Source: a virus. Taken from it: a stretch of 38,995 nt of DNA. Within the stretch, counting starts at the first letter, position 1. Every line of letters starts with the position of its first letter. The notes beneath the pieces were generated by a model, which was not told where the DNA came from, made no database searches, and saw only the letters and a list, made by a program, of their open reading frames with translations. Both the position numbers and the translations under genes were made by a program. Location: the IMG/VR virus record IMGVR_UViG_3300038701_002672, positions 1-38,995 of that record. One strand, 5' to 3'. Below, in pieces: positions 37,840 to 38,995 of this stretch.

Positions 37840-38815
37840 TTTGTTTTCCTTCTAATTTAATAATCTTATTCTTAATGTAGCTTGTTTCTATCTCATCCCA
37901 CTCAGTCGCTATCTTTCGTTTAACGTTAATTTTTTGCGACTTGATTAAGTAATCTGCGCATAGATACTCGCCCTCTTTGTCAAAAAAACTTTTGATAGTC
38001 TTATCAACTTCATTAAATTCTTTTGACAGCGGCGCTAGCTGCTCTCTGCGCTCTAGCAAGCCTGCTAACTCAAGATCATCGATAGGCTTGACTCCGTCAC
38101 CGAAACTAGACGGCGGCAGGCACAGCTGTTTAAAAGCACAATAGCGACACCAGGATTCATCATCTGTACGATTAGGTATTGCCTCTTTTTCTATTGCTGC
38201 ATAGACACGCTCGGCACGCTTAAGAATCGTTTCGATAAAATCATAATCCATCTGCATCCAGATCGCTTTGATTGCGCCGGTTTGCTTATTCTTAAGAATG
38301 AAACAGCCCGTTTCTTCTTCATGCTGCAAAAGATAGATTTGTAACTGAGCAGGATAGCTGCGTTGATGTGCTTTTTTAGAATAAAGCAGATCTTCAGCGC
38401 TGTTGATTTTATGAAAGTCATAGTCCGCAATTGACTTCACATCAAAAGGGAATCTCTGATTCTCCCAGAGCATAATCCCGTCAATATGGCCTGTAATTAG
38501 TGGTTTATCTAACTGACACGCGCGCTGCTGCTCGACGATTTCAAAACCCATTTCTTTAAGGTCTTTGATCGTCGCTTCTTCATGCAAAAACCCTTCGTCA
38601 AAAATCGCCTGAGTCTCTGGGCCATGCATCACACGATCTCTCCAGTTCTTGATCGAGTAATAATGGTAGCGATCACATCCGTTACCAATTGACGATGCTC
38701 GTAAGCAATTCTGCGGATGTTGCTTGATCTTTTTAGATTTTAAAGTTCGCCAGGCCTCGACAATATCAGGAAGGTCATCAAAGCTTTTCGGACTTAACGC
38801 GTAAGATTCACTCAT
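37820..38815 (-). CDS. Cas4/RecB-like PD-(D/E)XK exonuclease with Fe-S cysteines, 331 aa
   Basis: The nuclease motifs are His78 (FLHEEA), Asp112 in GHIDGI, Asp125-x-Lys127 in FPFDVKSIA and Gln157 with Tyr161 in QLQIYLL. Four Cys fit a Cas4/AddB-type iron-sulphur cluster: Cys47 (NGCDRYHYY) and Cys223, Cys226 and Cys232 (WCRYCAFKQLC). The enzyme likely resects DNA ends to feed the putative annealing protein encoded just upstream, with which it overlaps by ATGA. There is no helicase domain and no CRISPR array, so a Cas adaptation role is not indicated. Confidence 0.82.
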   Translation of the reverse strand: MSESYALSPKSFDDLPDIVEAWRTLKSKKIKQHPQNCLRASSIGNGCDRYHYYSIKNWRDRVMHGPETQAIFDEGFLHEEATIKDLKEMGFEIVEQQRACQLDKPLITGHIDGIMLWENQRFPFDVKSIADYDFHKINSAEDLLYSKKAHQRSYPAQLQIYLLQHEEETGCFILKNKQTGAIKAIWMQMDYDFIETILKRAERVYAAIEKEAIPNRTDDESWCRYCAFKQLCLPPSSFGDGVKPIDDLELAGLLERREQLAPLSKEFNEVDKTIKSFFDKEGEYLCADYLIKSQKINVKRKIATEWDEIETSYIKNKIIKLEGKQNGNNVK

Positions 38816-38995
38816 GACTGCAACTCCTTTTCTAGAGCTGCTTCTAGTGCAGACGAATGATTGACAAACATTTTCTTGGGATCTTTACTAGACGACTTAA
38901 AGCCTAAGCCAGCCAAGAAATCATAAGTAAACTCATCAGCGAGAGCCCATAGATAAGTCTGATTATTATACTCGCTAATCCAATAAGGTTTCTCT
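38812..38995 (-). CDS. Putative annealing protein, C-terminal part (continues at 1..774)
   Basis: The last 61 codons of the gene that begins at 774. The region upstream of about 38870 duplicates the left end of the window. It ends with TSALEAALEKEL-type sequence and a TGA overlapping the nuclease start. The last two bases of the window differ from the left copy and are probably an assembly edge effect. Confidence 0.7.
   Translation of the reverse strand, partial: EKPYWISEYNNQTYLWALADEFTYDFLAGLGFKSSSKDPKKMFVNHSSALEAALEKELQS
38869..38995. repeat. Terminal overlap, right copy
   Basis: Matches 1-127 with differences only at 38869, 38994 and 38995. The length of 127 equals a common assembler k-mer, which suggests a closed circle and not a biological repeat; that is an inference. 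Confidence 0.9.

Noticed and set aside
37820-38815. Cas4 as part of a CRISPR-Cas system
   Set aside because: There is no repeat-spacer array and no cas1, cas2 or effector gene in the closed genome.

Overview
The window is a complete, circularly closed genome of a temperate, P22-like, short-tailed (podovirus-type) phage. The first 127 bases recur at the end (1..127 against 38869..38995, with differences only at the outermost 1-2 bases), so the unit genome is about 38,868 bp. The gene split by the contig ends reads through in frame when the overlap is collapsed. A tyrosine integrase next to the 3' half of a tRNA-Thr(CGU) gene (attP), divergent repressor-type genes and a full virion module mark it as a phage that integrates. 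The host is not identifiable with confidence. An outer-membrane-type lipoprotein signal, Shine-Dalgarno-led genes, a HigA antitoxin and a CC0125-type envelope protein suggest a moderately AT-rich proteobacterium, perhaps a gammaproteobacterium.

Layout. Nearly all genes lie on the minus strand, so the genome reads from high to low coordinates. (1) Switch and immunity region, about 1.9-5.8 kb: two divergent regulator pairs, ribbon-helix-helix genes at 1951-2157(-) and 2230-2454(+) and XRE genes at 3306-3581(-) and 3686-4069(+), each with palindromes between the partners. Plus-strand accessory genes follow: two zinc-ribbon membrane proteins, one broken by a UGA, and a CC0125-like envelope protein. 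(2) Early left operon, from 2157 through the contig junction to about 34.5 kb: small regulators, a putative single-strand annealing protein, a Cas4-like Fe-S nuclease and many small orphans including a Gly-Asp/Ser repeat protein. (3) Replication block, 34.4-31.9 kb: an initiator carrying an internal HNH domain and lambda-like iterons, a putative helicase loader and a VRR-NUC nuclease. (4) A 260-base gene-free stretch at 31.65-31.91 kb that folds into a multi-helix RNA closed by a perfect 12-bp end helix. (5) Late genes, 31.6-7.3 kb: terminase, head accessory proteins, portal, scaffold, coat, tail adaptor, nozzle, fibre, ejection proteins (one with a C-terminal Hint domain, one with an M15 peptidase), then endolysin, holin and a strong terminator. 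A moron island at 13.2-15.3 kb interrupts the late genes with a lipoprotein, SSB, a DUF4160/DUF2442 pair and an orphan HigA. (6) attP and integrase, 7.25-5.9 kb.

How it works together. The switch region decides between lysogeny, with integrase acting at attP through paired arm sites, and expression of the leftward early operon. That operon supplies recombination and replication functions. The late operon packages DNA and builds a P22/T7-type portal-adaptor-nozzle tail. Its ejection proteins and lysis genes are translationally coupled by TAATG or ATGA overlaps.

Most notable: the structured RNA at 31.65-31.91 kb; two plus-strand terminators, with possible short antisense RNAs, buried in the early operon; an envelope protein in the immunity region that shares a peptide motif with the C-terminus of an ejection protein; a Hint domain on a virion protein; and iterons inside the initiator gene.
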